This document shows, in pieces, positions 6,288 through 6,375 of a DNA stretch of 6,375 bases (positions within the stretch are counted from its first letter, which is position 1; each line of letters begins with the position of its first letter). The DNA comes from Phycisphaerales bacterium (GTDB lineage: Bacteria > Planctomycetota > Phycisphaerae > Phycisphaerales > UBA1924), in contig JAESUL010000161.1 in NCBI GenBank assembly GCA_016763115.1, positions 1 to 6,375 of the forward strand, read 5' to 3'. A model generated the notes under the pieces. It had not been told where the DNA came from. It worked only from the letters and a program-made list of their open reading frames with translations, and ran no database searches. The position numbers and the translations under genes are program-made.

Positions 6288-6375
6288 CGTGATTCATGGG
6301 TTCTTTGTTGAGGGAGATTTGTCGCTCAAAGGCGATGCTGCACCGTATTTGTATTATGCCGACCTCTATCGAACC

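Noticed and set aside
6229..6375. A minus-strand frame open from the right edge to a TGA that overlaps the prenyltransferase ATG as ATGA
   Set aside because: It could have been the end of an upstream coupled gene, but six of its ten isoleucine codons are ATA, position-specific GC shows no coding pattern and the DNA is AT-rich. Sequence beyond the edge would settle it.
6296..6375. A plus-strand ATG with 26 open codons to the right edge
   Set aside because: No ribosome binding site and too short to judge; a divergent gene cannot be supported.
1..6375. CRISPR arrays, tRNA or rRNA genes, insertion sequences, phage or toxin-antitoxin genes
   Set aside because: No regularly spaced repeats, tRNA-like folds, transposase motifs or terminal inverted repeats were seen on reading both strands.

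Overview
The window is chromosomal-type bacterial DNA of moderately high GC (roughly mid-50s % by eye), with every supported gene on the minus strand. Reading in the direction of transcription, from the right edge to the left, it holds: an AT-rich upstream region (6233-6375); a UbiA-superfamily prenyltransferase most like decaprenyl-phosphate phosphoribosyltransferase (5228-6232); a 218-base gap with a small unexplained open frame (5049-5132) and a short hairpin; a large secreted zinc metalloprotease of the DUF5117/DUF4953 metzincin-like type (1899-5009); a strong intrinsic terminator (1845-1873); a Wzx/MOP-type polysaccharide flippase (188-1711, starting at TTG); and the first 63 codons of another membrane protein (1-191) whose ATG overlaps the flippase stop codon.

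The organism cannot be fixed from this sequence. The protease resembles, from memory, proteins common in Planctomycetota (Phycisphaerae) and Bacteroidota; the GC content and codon use fit a planctomycete better. That is an inference, with modest confidence.

The locus looks like part of a cell-surface polysaccharide cluster. The prenyltransferase would make a polyprenyl-phosphate-linked pentose precursor, the flippase would move lipid-linked oligosaccharide across the inner membrane, and the truncated membrane protein downstream could be a polymerase, ligase or similar partner. The protease between them has a signal peptide, a complete HEXXHXXGXXH zinc site and a Met-turn, so it is probably an active exported enzyme. 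Its link to the polysaccharide genes is only positional. The terminator separates the protease from the flippase, so the flippase and its downstream partner form their own transcription unit.

I found no tRNA, rRNA, insertion sequence, CRISPR array or phage gene, and no clear new defence or mobile system. The most unusual items are a strongly acidic, Met- and Glu-rich insertion just before the protease active site, the small coding-like frame in front of the protease, and a nested inverted repeat in the flippase leader.
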